Under the pieces are notes generated by a model that was not told the DNA's origin, did no database searches, and worked only from the letters and a program-made list of their open reading frames with translations. A DNA stretch of 64,000 bases, taken from Pelagibacterium limicola. Its GTDB lineage: Bacteria > Pseudomonadota > Alphaproteobacteria > Rhizobiales > Devosiaceae. The stretch covers positions 1 to 64,000 of the forward strand of contig NZ_JADQDB010000010.1 in assembly GCF_015694405.1 (NCBI RefSeq), written 5' to 3'. The translations under genes and the position numbers were made by a program. This document shows, piece by piece, positions 8,006-20,479 of the stretch (positions within the stretch are counted from its first letter, which is position 1; every line of letters starts with the position of its first letter).

Positions 8006-8270
8006 TCTGGTCCCGCCGCTTGACGGCAGCTGTCGATCGGCTCGCCTCCAAGAGCCGCCTGTCCGCTTCCCACCCTCCGGGCGGCTTCTGTGAACCAAGA
8101 GCATCATATCGTGAGTATCCCATCTCAGGTCTCCCTGGCCATGATTGGCCGAAGGAGAAACGATCAAGGCGGGCAACCCTGGGGCCGATTCCGGTCAGTC
8201 CGGTTCTAGCAGAGAATTGGAGGAAGCCGACGTTCGGCATCCCACTCCAATACCGCCATACCCACAAAAA

Positions 8271-8354
8271 ACCCGTCTCCGGGGCCTTTCTCATTTCTCA
8301 CACTACGCTTGGCAGCCGCTATTCCGCCAGCGCGTCCACCACTTCGCCCTCGGC
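8271..8354 (-). pseudogene. Decayed second copy of the clpB 3' end and terminator
   Basis: Read on the minus strand, 8351-8319 encodes EGEVVDALAE and a stop codon, against [10 protein letters not shown] at the end of the intact clpB (9802-9770). The last 30 coding bases match at 26 positions. Beyond the stop, after about 20-25 unrelated bases, comes CCCGTCTCCGGGGCCTTT (8272-8289), nearly identical to the clpB terminator at 9728-9745. Upstream of the matching codons the frame has no start and no further similarity. It is therefore a displaced stub of a clpB tail, same orientation, 1.45 kb from the true one. Confidence 0.7.
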
Positions 8355-8452
8355 GGGTGGCGCGATGGATCCAGGCTTTAGCCGGGATAGCGAAGGAAGC
8401 GTGACGCCGCTTCGATCGAAATCCGGCATGCTCTAGGTTGGCGCTGCACGCG

Positions 8453-8514
8453 AGGTTGGAACCTTCAACGCACTCTCCTGTTGGGTCTTGAGTTCAACCT
8501 TGATCAGGAGAGTG
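8453..8514 (+). promoter_or_regulatory. 5' leader with SD-sequestering hairpin
   Basis: CACTCTCCTG (8471-8480) is the perfect reverse complement of CAGGAGAGTG (8505-8514), which contains the ribosome site AGGAG of the dehydrogenase gene. A competing helix is possible between AGGTTGGAAC (8453-8462) and GTTCAACCT (8492-8500). The two helices cross, so they exclude each other or form a pseudoknot. AGGTTGGAACCT (8453-8464) is also a palindrome that could be a protein operator. Confidence 0.5.
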
Positions 8515-8517
8515 CCG

Positions 8518-9702
8518 ATGACCCTAATCGCGCGCGCAGCCATTGCTTCGCCTCTTGTGCTTTTCACCGCTGTCCCAGCCTTGGGCCAGGAGGAAACGGC
8601 CCGGACAGAGCATTACGATCTTTCAATCCAGACAGTCCTTAGCGGCGTCGAGCACCCCTGGGCCCTGGCCTTCGTTTCCGAAGACCGGTTTCTCGTGACC
8701 GAGCGCAACAGTGGCACGCTCTCGCTCGCCAGTCTCGACGGGTCGCATCTGCATCCACTCTGGCAAGCCGAAGATCTGTTCCGATACGAAGGCGAGACCG
8801 GCCGCAGCCAGGCGGGCATGTTCGACGTCAAGCTCCATCCCGGGTTCGAGGACAACGGCTGGGTCTATGTCAGCTATTCGCGCCAGACCGAGCGCGGCGC
8901 GGCTGTCGTTATCGTCCGCGGCACGCTCGAAGCCGGTGAGAACGGTGAGATGGCCCTTTCGGAAATCGAAGACATATTCGTGATGAAAGAGGACGATCAG
9001 GATTCGAGCGGCCTGCATTTTGGCGGCCGGATGGCTTTCGATCCCGCCGACGCCTCTCTCTTTCTTTCCATCGGCGAGCGCCGCAACATTGAGCGTGCCC
9101 AGGACGCAACCGATCAGGCCGGTTCGGTCTTGCGTATGACCGACCAAGGTGAGCCACATCCGGACAACGTACCGTTCGAAGTCGAAGATCCCGAGGACGG
9201 CGAGCCTGACGCCTACCTCTTCTCGATCGGCAATCGCAATATCCAGGCATTGACGGTCCACCCCACCACCAACGAGCTCTGGGCAGCCGACCACGGCCCC
9301 GAGGGCGGCGACGAAATCCAGTTGATCGAAGCAGGCAACAATTACGGTTGGCCGTTCATCACGGGAGGGGAGGATTATTCAGGCGCTCCGATCGGTGTGG
9401 GCCTTGCCATGGAAGGCATGATCTCGCCCGTTCACGTCTTTGAGGAGACGGTCGCCCCATCCGGCCTCACTTTCGTTCCCGAGGGCACAAGCTTTGCCGA
9501 ATGGACCGGCGACTTGCTGGTGGGCGGGCTGGTGACCGAAGGACTCGTGCGCATCACGCTCCAAGACGGGCAGGTCGCCAATGAGGAAGTTATCGAGATC
9601 GGCCAACGCGTCCGGGACGTCCAGATCGGCCCCGATGGCGATATCTGGCTCGTGACCGACCACGCCGACGGCACCGTCCTGCGCGTAACGCCGCAGGGAT
9701 AA
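8518..9702 (+). CDS. Secreted PQQ-dependent sugar dehydrogenase-type beta-propeller
   Basis: A 394-residue exported protein of the soluble glucose/aldose dehydrogenase family (YliI-like). Residues 1-24 are a signal peptide ending near PALGQ. The six-bladed propeller shows SGVEHPWALAFVSEDRFLVTERNSG, GLHFGGRMAFDP and the hallmark RNIQALTVHP...LWAADHGPEGGDEIQLIEAGNNYGWP. The likely reaction is periplasmic oxidation of an aldose with PQQ; no PQQ-synthesis genes are in the window. An in-frame TTG at 8488 exists, but the ATG at 8518 has AGGAG eight bases upstream. The gene is flanked by two copies of the clpB tail/terminator, which suggests that it was inserted beside clpB. Its ribosome site lies in a stable hairpin. 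Confidence 0.88.
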   Translation: MTLIARAAIASPLVLFTAVPALGQEETARTEHYDLSIQTVLSGVEHPWALAFVSEDRFLVTERNSGTLSLASLDGSHLHPLWQAEDLFRYEGETGRSQAGMFDVKLHPGFEDNGWVYVSYSRQTERGAAVVIVRGTLEAGENGEMALSEIEDIFVMKEDDQDSSGLHFGGRMAFDPADASLFLSIGERRNIERAQDATDQAGSVLRMTDQGEPHPDNVPFEVEDPEDGEPDAYLFSIGNRNIQALTVHPTTNELWAADHGPEGGDEIQLIEAGNNYGWPFITGGEDYSGAPIGVGLAMEGMISPVHVFEETVAPSGLTFVPEGTSFAEWTGDLLVGGLVTEGLVRITLQDGQVANEEVIEIGQRVRDVQIGPDGDIWLVTDHADGTVLRVTPQG

Positions 9703-9720
9703 ACGAACGGCTTTTGCACT

Positions 9721-9747
9721 AAAAGGCCCCGTCTCCGGGGCCTTTTT
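9721..9747. terminator. Bidirectional terminator between dehydrogenase gene and clpB
   Basis: AAAA, then GGCCCCG / C..CGGGGCC stem (9725-9731 with 9736-9742, loop TCTC), then TTTTT. A-tract and T-tract on either side let it stop transcription from both converging genes. Confidence 0.9.
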
Positions 9748-9769
9748 CATTCTTCGCTTGCAAAGGACC

Positions 9770-12382
<2,613 letters not shown>

Positions 12383-12532
12383 CGCTTCAACTCTCCTTGT
12401 CCTGGCGCGGTTTCCCTGCCCGGTTCCGGCACAAAGGGAAAACGCCCGAAGCGTTGCATTTGACTATGGGGGACAGCCCGCTTGGCGGCACTGACCTCGA
12501 TCAAGAAGAGATATAGGTACGCCGCAGCCAAG

Positions 12533-12561
12533 AAAAAGGGCCGGACGTTCAGGTCCGGCCC
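12533..12561 (-). terminator. Terminator of the DUF4167 gene
   Basis: On the minus strand GGGCCGGAC, a six-base loop, GTCCGGCCC (perfect 9-bp stem, 12561-12538) followed by TTTTTC. It lies about 90 bases beyond the DUF4167 stop codon. Confidence 0.88.
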
Positions 12562-12650
12562 ATAATCTTTCAGGTTCGGTAAAGACCCTCTTCGCCAGGG
12601 AAGGGCCTGGCTTCGCGCGGCTAGGCCGGCCGAGGGGCGCGCTCGCTGCG

Positions 12651-13304
12651 CTACTCGGCCGCTGCTTCCCGGCCTGCAGTAAGGAACGCGGGAAGTTCGG
12701 GCTGCGGCGCATCGGCCAGGTCGCCCTGCCCCTCACGCGGAGCCCGGCGCGGGCGGCGTGCCCGGCGCGGCTTTTCTTCGCTCTCGCCGGCGGCGTCGGC
12801 AGCCTCGGGAGCGGCGCGGGCCGCTTCGGTTTCATCCTCGTTGCCGTCAGCGGTCTCGCGATCCTCGCGGCGCGGGCGGCGCTGCCGCGGGTTACGGCGG
12901 GTTTCGCGACCGCCTTCGCCCTGCCCAGCCTCGGCTTCCACCTCTTCACCCGCCTCGGCAGGCATGGCCTGGTTCCCGGATTCGTCCTCGTCGTCCTCGT
13001 TGCCGGCATCGGCAAACTGGTCCTGGCGCGGCTGATACTGCGCCTGCGCGGCCAGAATGATACGGAAATAATGTTCGGCATGCTGGAGATAGTTCTCCGC
13101 CATCACCGAGTCGCCCGAGGCGGTCGCATCGCGCGCCAACTGGACATACTTCTCTGCGATGTGAGCCGCATTTCCACGGATTTTGACGTCCGGGCCGTTG
13201 CTCTCGTAGTTGCGCGACAAGGGATTGCCGCCGCCACCGCCACGCCGCTGGTTGTTGTTCCGGCCACGCGATCGCTGCTTGTTGTTCTGCTGGTTAGGTC
13301 TCAT
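12651..13304 (-). CDS. DUF4167 domain-containing protein
   Basis: A 217-residue protein with three zones. First comes an Asn/Gln/Arg/Gly-rich start (MRPNQQNNKQRSRGRNNN...) of RNA-binding character. Then the conserved DUF4167 helix region, about residues 33-90 (VKIRGNAAHIAEKYVQLARDA...AENYLQHAEHYFRII), and a long low-complexity Glu/Arg/Ala tail. The family is largely confined to alphaproteobacteria and commonly lies beside prmC-prfA; function is unknown, with RNA or ribosome association a fair guess. Here it is transcribed away from prmC with 355 bases between, and has its own terminator. The repetitive tail may vary in length between strains. Confidence 0.88.
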   Translation of the reverse strand: MRPNQQNNKQRSRGRNNNQRRGGGGGNPLSRNYESNGPDVKIRGNAAHIAEKYVQLARDATASGDSVMAENYLQHAEHYFRIILAAQAQYQPRQDQFADAGNEDDEDESGNQAMPAEAGEEVEAEAGQGEGGRETRRNPRQRRPRREDRETADGNEDETEAARAAPEAADAAGESEEKPRRARRPRRAPREGQGDLADAPQPELPAFLTAGREAAAE

Positions 13305-13659
13305 CTGCTCGCTTCAACACGCTTCCTGAAGGTGTGCGCTTTACTCAAAGGGGATATGGCCAATGGCGGAATGCAATCCACCACGCAATGGAAGCCACGC
13401 GGCACCCGGCCCTTCAACAAGGCCCCCTCGTCGGCCGCTCTCTGGAATCCCCAAAAAGGCTGTATGGCCCGGCCACTCCCGAAATCGCGCGACTCACGCT
13501 AAAATCCGTTCCGCATCTGCGGCAGCCTTGAGCGACTTCGATTTCCGGGTGGTGCCATCGAGGCGCATCAACGCCTCATCAGCGGATGCAACCTAACCGC
13601 ATCGGCCCCATATTCCAAGAGAAATATTCGTGCCCCCCCAAAATGCCGCACGCCGAAAG
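13305..13659. other. Intergenic region between prmC end and DUF4167 start
   Basis: 355 bases without a confident gene. It must hold the DUF4167 promoter. A 24-codon minus-strand frame (13568-13494, starting MRLDGTTRKSK and ending AAADAERILA) follows a GAGG ribosome-like site and has credible codon use, but is too short to call. No clear terminator for the prmC transcript was found. Confidence 0.5.
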
Positions 13660-14508
13660 TCAGGGCGCGTAACCGGCAACCATTCTATGGTGTCCCGCAA
13701 GGTCCTTTTCAACCTCGACGCCCGTTAATCCCGACGCTCGGAAAAGATTCGCAACCGCCTCACCCTGGTCAAACCCGATCTCGACAGCCACTGCTCCACC
13801 CGGCCGCAGATGGGAAAGAACTTTGGCCGTGATGATCCGGTAGGGGTCCAGCCCGCTCAGCCCTCCATCAAGCGCCAGCGCCGGGTCGAACCGCGCAACC
13901 TCGGGCGCCAACCCCTCGATTTCATCTCGGGCGATATAGGGCGGATTGGAGAGGATGAGATCGAATTTACGCCCTGCGACCGGAGCAAACCAATCGCCCT
14001 CCAGCGCCTCGAACCGCGCCCCGAGCCCCAGCGCCTCTGCATTGGCCCGTGCTTGTAAAACCGCCTCCGCGGCAAGATCGACGCCCACTCCCTTGGCGTC
14101 CTGCAAATTGGCGAGCAGCGCAAGAACGATGCAGCCTGTACCCGACCCGAGATCGAGGATTGCCGCATCCTCGTGCCCCTTGAGATGCCCGATCCCAAAA
14201 TCGACGAGCATTTCGGTTTCCGGCCGCGGCACCAGTGTTGCCGGGTTAAGTCCAAAATCGAGCCCGTAGAACTCCTGCCGACCCACAATCCGCGCTACCG
14301 GCTCGCGCGCCAGGCGGCGCGCGACGAGCACTTCATATCCGGCGCGCTCGTCCGCGCCCACCGGCTCTCCCTCGGATGCGATGAGTTCCGTCGCGCCGAT
14401 CCTGAGGCTATGGCAAATCAAAACCCGCGCATCGAGCCCCGCGGTCTCGATTCCCGCCGCCGCGAACGCATCCCGCACCGCCCGCCAGAGCTGGCCTCGG
14501 GTCAGCAA
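13660..14508 (-). CDS. prmC: Release factor N5-glutamine methyltransferase
   Basis: A 282-residue enzyme that methylates the glutamine of the GGQ motif in release factors, using S-adenosylmethionine in the cytosol. It has an N-terminal helical release-factor-binding domain (1-80) and a Rossmann methyltransferase domain with ILDLGSGTGCIVLALL (motif I) and the substrate-binding NPPY (in ILSNPPYIARDE). It follows prfA by nine bases on the same strand, so enzyme and substrate are co-transcribed, the usual arrangement. The start codon at 14508 gives normal family length. Confidence 0.96.
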   Translation of the reverse strand: MLTRGQLWRAVRDAFAAAGIETAGLDARVLICHSLRIGATELIASEGEPVGADERAGYEVLVARRLAREPVARIVGRQEFYGLDFGLNPATLVPRPETEMLVDFGIGHLKGHEDAAILDLGSGTGCIVLALLANLQDAKGVGVDLAAEAVLQARANAEALGLGARFEALEGDWFAPVAGRKFDLILSNPPYIARDEIEGLAPEVARFDPALALDGGLSGLDPYRIITAKVLSHLRPGGAVAVEIGFDQGEAVANLFRASGLTGVEVEKDLAGHHRMVAGYAP

Positions 14509-14517
14509 GAGCGTCTC

Positions 14518-15594
14518 TCAGCCATTGCCTTCGAGCGCCGCCAGTTGTGCTGCCTGGTTTTCCGTCACGAGGGCATCGATGATTTCGCCCAGACTCTCTC
14601 CGGCAATCACCTGCGGGAGTTTATAGAGCGTGAGGTTGATCCGATGGTCCGTCACCCGCCCTTGCGGAAAATTATAGGTCCGGATGCGTTCCGACCGGTC
14701 TCCCGATCCCACCTGGTCGCGACGGCTTTCGCTACGTTCGGCGTCGCGCTTTTGCCGCTGCTCCTCATAAAGCCGCGCACGCAGCACCTTCATGGCGTTG
14801 GCCCTGTTCTGGTGCTGGGATTTTTCCGCGCTCGTCACGACGATTCCCGTTGGAATATGCGTGATGCGCACCGCAGAGTCGGTGGTATTGACGTGCTGCC
14901 CACCCGCGCCCGAGGCGCGCATGGTATCGATCCTGATGTCTTCGTTGCGGATTTCGATGTCGATATCCTCGACCTCGGGCAGCACGGCAACCGTCGCCGC
15001 CGAAGTGTGGATGCGCCCCGACGCCTCCGTCTCCGGTACGCGCTGCACCCGGTGCACCCCGGATTCGTATTTTAGCTTTGCGAACACCCCCGCCCCTGAA
15101 ATCGAGGCGATGATTTCCTTAAAGCCCCCCGCATCGCCCTCTGAGGTTTCCATCACGGAGACGCGCCACCCCTGGTTTTCGGCATAGCGCTGATACATCC
15201 GGAAGAGATCGCCAGCAAAAAGCGCCGCCTCGTCTCCACCCGTCCCCGCGCGCACTTCGAGGATGGCGCTCTTCTCGTCCGCCGCGTCCTTGGGGAGCAG
15301 CAGGATGCGGATTTCCTGCGTAAGGGCTTCGATCCGCTCTTCGAGCTCGCCGATTTCGGCTTCTGCCAGTTCTGCCATTTCGGCATCGCCCGCTTTCGCC
15401 AGTTCCTCAGCGCCGGCGAGATCCGACCGTGCGCCCTTGTAGGCCCTGATCTTTGCGACCATAGGCGAGAGTTCGGAGTACTCCTTGGAGAGCTTCACGT
15501 AGCTTTCCGGATCGGGACTGGCCGACATGGCATGCTCGATCGATTCAAAGCGCCGCTCAAGGGCGTCCAGCTTGTCATGTGGCAATCCGGCCAT
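14518..15594 (-). CDS. prfA: Peptide chain release factor 1
   Basis: A 358-residue RF1 that reads UAA and UAG stop codons. It shows the codon-recognition region ([19 protein letters not shown], with the PxT tripeptide), the peptidyl-hydrolysis GGQ motif ([17 protein letters not shown]) and the N-terminal helical domain. The frame stays open 255 bases further upstream into ptsP, but the ATG at 15594 ([18 protein letters not shown]) matches family N-termini. It lies between ptsP (23 bases upstream) and prmC (9 bases downstream) in one operon. Confidence 0.97.
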   Translation of the reverse strand: MAGLPHDKLDALERRFESIEHAMSASPDPESYVKLSKEYSELSPMVAKIRAYKGARSDLAGAEELAKAGDAEMAELAEAEIGELEERIEALTQEIRILLLPKDAADEKSAILEVRAGTGGDEAALFAGDLFRMYQRYAENQGWRVSVMETSEGDAGGFKEIIASISGAGVFAKLKYESGVHRVQRVPETEASGRIHTSAATVAVLPEVEDIDIEIRNEDIRIDTMRASGAGGQHVNTTDSAVRITHIPTGIVVTSAEKSQHQNRANAMKVLRARLYEEQRQKRDAERSESRRDQVGSGDRSERIRTYNFPQGRVTDHRINLTLYKLPQVIAGESLGEIIDALVTENQAAQLAALEGNG

Positions 15595-15617
15595 CTCGGG
15601 ACCCAATTCAGAAAAAA

Positions 15618-17882
15618 CTAAAGGGAAAGGCGCTGGCGCTCGGCCCATTCGGAAAGCAGCTCGCGCGGCGTATCCTCGCGCGTGCCGTTCTCGAGCAGAT
15701 CCGCCATTGCCCGACGCACTGGACCCAATTCGAGGCCAAGGATCAGCTCCTTGATCGGTCCGACAGAGGACGCCCCCATCGAAAGACGGTCCATACCGAT
15801 AGCGAGCAGGGCAAGCGCCTCCATTGGCCGGCCGGCCAATTCCCCACACATGGTAAGGGGCCGATTATAGGCGCCCGCCGCATCGACGATCATCTTGAGC
15901 GCCTTGAGCCGCGGGCGAGCGATCGGGTCGTAATTGCCCGCCACCCGCGGATTGGCCCGGTCGGCGGCGGTGAGGAACATTATGAGATCGTTGGAGCCGA
16001 TGGAAACGAAATCGGTTTCGGGCAGCAGCCGGTCGAGTTCGAAAATCAGCGAGGGGACCTCGATCATGGCCCCCACCTCGATTTCGGAAGGCTTGGGGAA
16101 ACCGAGCCGCGGGAGGCGGTCGCACTCCTTGAGGATGAAGCGCTTTACCTTCAAAAACTCGGCAGTCTCGGTGACCATCGGCACCAAAATCTTCAGCGGA
16201 CCACCTTTGGCCGCCTGCAGGAGCGCGCGTACCTGCGTGCGCAGGAGGGCCGGCCTGTCGAGCGCGAGCCGTACGCTGCGCCAGCCCATTGCCGGATTTT
16301 CCTCGGCCATCGAGCGCATATAGGGCACGACCTTGTCCCCACCGATGTCGAGAAGACGGAAAACGACCGGCCGCCCCCCAGCCAACCGCATGGCTTCCGA
16401 ATAGAGCTCGACCTGGTCGCTGACCCGGGGCATTTTCGAGGCGATCATGAACTGCAGCTCGGTCCGGAACAGTCCGATTCCCACGGCCCCCGTTTCTTCG
16501 AGCGTGCCCATATCCGCAAGCAGGCCGGAATTTTGCAGGAGCGTGATTTCGATTCCGTCGCGGGTGACGGCGCGCTTGTCCTTGAGCGCGGCATAATGCG
16601 CGCGCCGCTTGGCCGAAAGCCGCACCTTGTCGACATAGGTCGCCTCGATATCGGGCGAAGGTCGCAGGTGGACCGCGCCCGTATAACCATCGACGATGAT
16701 GTCGTCGCCGTCCTCGCTCATCGAAACGATGTTTTCCGCCTGCCCGACGGCAACCAGCCCCACCGAGCGCGCGACGATCGCCACATGGGCGGTCGCTGCA
16801 CCATCTTCGAGAACGACCGCACGCAATTTGGTTCGGTCGTATTCGAGGAGTTCAGCGGGACCCATGTTGCGCGCAACGAGAATTGCGTTTTCAGGCAAAT
16901 CCTTGCCTGCAGCCGTACCGTCGCCCGTCAGGATACGCAGCAGACGGTTGGCCAGATCGTCGAGATCGTGCAGCCGATCGCGGATATAGGGATCGGTCTG
17001 GCGCAACATGCGCGCGCGCGTATCGTTCTGCACGCGCTCCACCGCTGCTTCCGCCGTCAACCCAGAATCGATGGCCTCCTCGAGCCGCCGCGCCCACCCC
17101 CGGTCGTGAGCGAACATGCGATAGCTTTCGAGAATTTCGCGGTGGTCGGATGGGATTTGCATATCGCCCGAATTGAGCATGTCGTCGATCGAGACCCGCA
17201 TCGTCTTAAGCGCGGCCTCGAGCCTGACTTTTTCCGCATCCGTATCGTCGGCAACGAAGTTGGTAACTTCAACGCGCGGATCGTGCAGCACCACCTGGCC
17301 TAGCGCGATACCCTCCGAGAAGCCCACGCCGTTGAACATACGGGTGCGCCGCAGGTCGATGTCCGAGCCCGGCTTGACGAGGGAATCGAAATCCGCCGTT
17401 GAAACCATCTCGGCAAGAATCGTTGCGGTAGTCAGCAGCGCCTCGGTTTCGTCCTCGCCGTAAGCGCGCCGTTCCTGATTCTGGACGACCAGCACACCCA
17501 GCGTCTGACCGGCCCGGAGAACGGGCACGCCGAGGAACGAGAAATAGGGGTCCTCGCCCGTCTCGGGGCGATAGGCAAAACTCGGATGTTCGGGCGCATT
17601 CTGAAGCGAAAGCGGCTCGGCTTCAGCCGCGATGAGCCCGACAAGTCCCTCCCCCAGCCGCAGCGTGGTGAGGTGCACCGCCTCACGCTTCAGCCCATGG
17701 GTCGCGAAAAGCTCGAGCGCTCCGTCGTCGCGCAGTACATAGAACGAGCAGACATCGGCCCGCATGTTCTCGGCGATGAGATCGACGATCTTGTCGAGCC
17801 TGTCCTGGCTGGCCAGCGGCTCGGCCATCGTCTCTCGCAACTGGCGCAACAGAATGCGCGGACCGCCAATTGCTGTGACCAT
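15618..17882 (-). CDS. ptsP: Phosphoenolpyruvate-protein phosphotransferase, nitrogen PTS (EI-Ntr)
   Basis: A 754-residue enzyme I of the regulatory nitrogen phosphotransferase system. It passes phosphate from phosphoenolpyruvate to NPr in the cytosol. The N-terminal GAF domain (about 20-160) distinguishes it from sugar-PTS enzyme I and is the glutamine-sensing part in relatives. The phosphohistidine lies in [11 protein letters not shown]. The C-terminal PEP-binding barrel has [21 protein letters not shown] and the catalytic Cys in MCGELAGRP. The frame extends upstream, but the ATG at 17882 ([12 protein letters not shown]) fits rhizobial PtsP. lysC precedes it by 37 bases; lysC-ptsP-prfA-prmC is a standard order in this group. 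Confidence 0.96.
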   Translation of the reverse strand: MVTAIGGPRILLRQLRETMAEPLASQDRLDKIVDLIAENMRADVCSFYVLRDDGALELFATHGLKREAVHLTTLRLGEGLVGLIAAEAEPLSLQNAPEHPSFAYRPETGEDPYFSFLGVPVLRAGQTLGVLVVQNQERRAYGEDETEALLTTATILAEMVSTADFDSLVKPGSDIDLRRTRMFNGVGFSEGIALGQVVLHDPRVEVTNFVADDTDAEKVRLEAALKTMRVSIDDMLNSGDMQIPSDHREILESYRMFAHDRGWARRLEEAIDSGLTAEAAVERVQNDTRARMLRQTDPYIRDRLHDLDDLANRLLRILTGDGTAAGKDLPENAILVARNMGPAELLEYDRTKLRAVVLEDGAATAHVAIVARSVGLVAVGQAENIVSMSEDGDDIIVDGYTGAVHLRPSPDIEATYVDKVRLSAKRRAHYAALKDKRAVTRDGIEITLLQNSGLLADMGTLEETGAVGIGLFRTELQFMIASKMPRVSDQVELYSEAMRLAGGRPVVFRLLDIGGDKVVPYMRSMAEENPAMGWRSVRLALDRPALLRTQVRALLQAAKGGPLKILVPMVTETAEFLKVKRFILKECDRLPRLGFPKPSEIEVGAMIEVPSLIFELDRLLPETDFVSIGSNDLIMFLTAADRANPRVAGNYDPIARPRLKALKMIVDAAGAYNRPLTMCGELAGRPMEALALLAIGMDRLSMGASSVGPIKELILGLELGPVRRAMADLLENGTREDTPRELLSEWAERQRLSL

Positions 17883-17919
17883 GCGTTTTCCCCGCCGGCG
17901 GCGCCGCGCCGCCTTTCTC

Positions 17920-19173
17920 TTAGGCTTTGTCCAAACCGTAATAGGTATGGAGGGCGCGGACTGCAAGCTCCGCATATTCCTCGTCGATCAGAACCGAGGT
18001 CTTGATTTCCGACGTTGTGATGAGCTGGATGTTGATTCCCTTCTCGGCCAACGCCTTGAACATCGAGGCGGCAACGCCCGCGTGACTGCGCATGCCGACG
18101 CCGACCACCGAAATCTTCGCCCCGCCCTTGGAGCCCGAGATCGACTCGTATTCGACGCCTGGAGCATTTTTGAGAACGCCCATCGCCTTGTCGAATTCAC
18201 TGTCGGGGACGGTGAATGTGATGTCAGTGATCTGCCCGTCGTCGGAAATATTCTGGACGATCATGTCGACCACTATCCGCGCGTCGGCCAGAGGGCCGAA
18301 CACCGACGCTGCAATTCCAGGCTTGTCCTTGACCTTGCGCAACGTGATCTTGGCCTCGGCCCGCGCAAGGGTTACGCCCGAAACGATCTGCTTTTCCATG
18401 ATCTCATCCTCATCGCATACAAGCGTGCCCGTCAGGCCCCATTCCGAGCCCGGTGCATTGCCGGCATCGGCATCCTCGAAGGTCGAACGCACGACCAGCC
18501 GCACGCCCTGCGCCATCGCCAGTTCTACCGAGCGCGTCTGGAGAACTTTCGCGCCGAGCGAGGCCATCTCCAGCATTTCTTCAAAACTCACGCGCTCGAG
18601 CCGCCGCGCCTTGGGCGCTATGCGCGGATCGGTCGTATAGACGCCGTCGACGTCGGTATAGATGTCACATCGGTCAGCCTTGACCGCAGCTGCAATCGCC
18701 ACCGCGCTCGTATCGGACCCGCCGCGCCCCAGCGTCGTGATCCGGCCCCGCTCGGAAATCCCCTGGAACCCCGTGATGACCGGCACCCAGCCGGAGGTGA
18801 GCCGTTCGTTGAGATTGGCCGGATCGATATCGGTGATGCGCGCCGAACCGTGCGCCTCGTCGGTTTTGACCGGCACCTGCCAGCCCGCATAGGAGCGCGA
18901 CTGGATGCCCATTTCGTCAAGCACAATGGCCATCAGCCCCGCCGTCACCTGCTCGCCCGAAGCAACGACCGCATCATATTCGCGCGCATCATGAAGCGGG
19001 GAGGCTTCGGCGCACCAGGCGACCAGTTCGTTGGTCTTTCCGGCCATCGCGGAAACAACCACTGCCACCTCATGGCCGGCGTCCACCTCGCGTTTGACGT
19101 GCCGGGCCGCCTGTCGGATGCGCTCGACATTGGCGACCGAAGTGCCGCCAAACTTCATCACTATTCGCGCCAT
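17920..19173 (-). CDS. lysC: Aspartate kinase
   Basis: A 417-residue aspartokinase making aspartyl phosphate, the first step to lysine, threonine, methionine and diaminopimelate. The N-terminal amino-acid-kinase domain opens MARIVMKFGGTSVANVERI and includes GRGGSDTSAVAIAA. Two C-terminal ACT domains (from about residue 265) bind feedback inhibitors, probably lysine and threonine. The open frame extends 54 bases upstream, but MARIVMKFGGTS is the family start. It is divergent from ubiG, with 165 bases between for both promoters. Confidence 0.97.
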   Translation of the reverse strand: MARIVMKFGGTSVANVERIRQAARHVKREVDAGHEVAVVVSAMAGKTNELVAWCAEASPLHDAREYDAVVASGEQVTAGLMAIVLDEMGIQSRSYAGWQVPVKTDEAHGSARITDIDPANLNERLTSGWVPVITGFQGISERGRITTLGRGGSDTSAVAIAAAVKADRCDIYTDVDGVYTTDPRIAPKARRLERVSFEEMLEMASLGAKVLQTRSVELAMAQGVRLVVRSTFEDADAGNAPGSEWGLTGTLVCDEDEIMEKQIVSGVTLARAEAKITLRKVKDKPGIAASVFGPLADARIVVDMIVQNISDDGQITDITFTVPDSEFDKAMGVLKNAPGVEYESISGSKGGAKISVVGVGMRSHAGVAASMFKALAEKGINIQLITTSEIKTSVLIDEEYAELAVRALHTYYGLDKA

Positions 19174-19338
19174 TCTCGGGCCCGCCCCAGTCTTTTTATA
19201 GAGGAGTTGCCGCGGTGAGTGCCACAAAGCCTTGGGGCTTGCAACACCTTGGTTGGACGCTGCGACTTTGCCGCGCTTGACTCACACGGCACAAGCCGCC
19301 ACCTGTGGGGACAACAGCATCAATCGGGACCCGTCGAA

Positions 19339-20073
19339 ATGGCAAACACCACGATCAATCCCGACGAGATCGGCAAATTCCACAAGATGGCGGAGGAATG
19401 GTGGAATCCCACCGGCAAGTTCAAGCCGCTCCACAAGTTCAACCCCGTGCGCCTCGCCTATATCCGCGAAAAGGCGATCTCCCATTTTGACCGCGACACA
19501 AATTCGCTTCGCCCCTTCGAGGGCCTGACCATCCTGGATATCGGCTGCGGCGGCGGGCTGCTCTGCGAACCGATGGCGCGCCTCGGCGCAACGGTGGTCG
19601 GCGCCGACGCGGGAGAGAAAAATATCGCCGTCGCCAGAATCCACGCCGAGCAGTCGGGCCTCGACATCGACTATCGCGCCACCACCGCCGAGGCGCTGGC
19701 TGAAGCCGGCGCGCGGTTCGATATCGTCCTCAATATGGAGGTCGTTGAGCACGTCGCGGACGTGCCGCTCTACCTCGAAAGCTGCGCCAATCTGGTCAAA
19801 CCCGGCGGGTTGATGTTCCTCGCCACTATAAACCGTACCGCCCGCGCCTACGCGTTGGCTATCCTGGGCGCCGAATATGTCCTCGGCTGGCTGCCGAAGG
19901 GTACGCACCAATACGAAAAATTCCTCACCCCCGACGAGATCGTCTCGATCACCAGACGGCATGGGCTGAAGAAAATCGATGAAACCGGCGTGAGTTTCAG
20001 TCCGCTGCGCAATGAGTGGGGCAGAAGCCGGGACATGGCTGTCAATTATATGCTGCTGTTTGCAAGGGCCTGA
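19339..20073 (+). CDS. ubiG: Ubiquinone biosynthesis O-methyltransferase
   Basis: A 244-residue SAM-dependent methyltransferase performing both O-methylations in ubiquinone synthesis. Family marks are the opening [36 protein letters not shown], motif [20 protein letters not shown], and the C-terminal [14 protein letters not shown]. The frame is open 120 bases upstream, but the ATG at 19339 is the family start. Divergent from lysC, and convergent with the GNAT gene that begins its end 14 bases downstream. Confidence 0.96.
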   Translation: MANTTINPDEIGKFHKMAEEWWNPTGKFKPLHKFNPVRLAYIREKAISHFDRDTNSLRPFEGLTILDIGCGGGLLCEPMARLGATVVGADAGEKNIAVARIHAEQSGLDIDYRATTAEALAEAGARFDIVLNMEVVEHVADVPLYLESCANLVKPGGLMFLATINRTARAYALAILGAEYVLGWLPKGTHQYEKFLTPDEIVSITRRHGLKKIDETGVSFSPLRNEWGRSRDMAVNYMLLFARA

Positions 20074-20086
20074 TTGAACTCGAGCT

Positions 20087-20479
20087 TTACGCCCGCAAAT
20101 CGATCAACCCCGCACCTGTCGGCCTGAACCCGCATCGGCGATAGAACGCCTCCAGATGCGGCTCGAAATCCACATGCAGCCAATGCGCGCCGCGCTCGCG
20201 TGCCAGCTTGGTCGCCTGCCGCACCAATTGCGTGGCTATCCCCCGCCGCCGGAAAGCGGGGTCAACGCAGGTGTCGAGGATGAAGGCGTGGACGCCTCCG
20301 TCCCATGCGACATTGACGAACCCCACTAGCCGGTCGTCGGCATATGCGCAGATATGGCCCAGAGAGCGCTTGAGAACGTTCTCCATGCCGCTTGATGGCG
20401 GCGCACCCCAGGCGCAGCGCCAAAGCGCATCAAGTTCGGCATTGGTGGGAAATGGATCGGCGCGGAATGCGACCGTCAA
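20087..20479 (-). CDS. GNAT family N-acetyltransferase
   Basis: A 130-residue acetyl-CoA-dependent acyltransferase. The acetyl-CoA-binding motif A is VDPAFRRRGIATQLVRQATKLARERGAHWLHVDFEPHLEAFYRRCGF. The substrate is unknown. It is the last gene of the comF-grxC-nitrilase-DUF1178-GNAT operon and overlaps the DUF1178 stop by four bases. Confidence 0.92.
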   Translation of the reverse strand: MTVAFRADPFPTNAELDALWRCAWGAPPSSGMENVLKRSLGHICAYADDRLVGFVNVAWDGGVHAFILDTCVDPAFRRRGIATQLVRQATKLARERGAHWLHVDFEPHLEAFYRRCGFRPTGAGLIDLRA

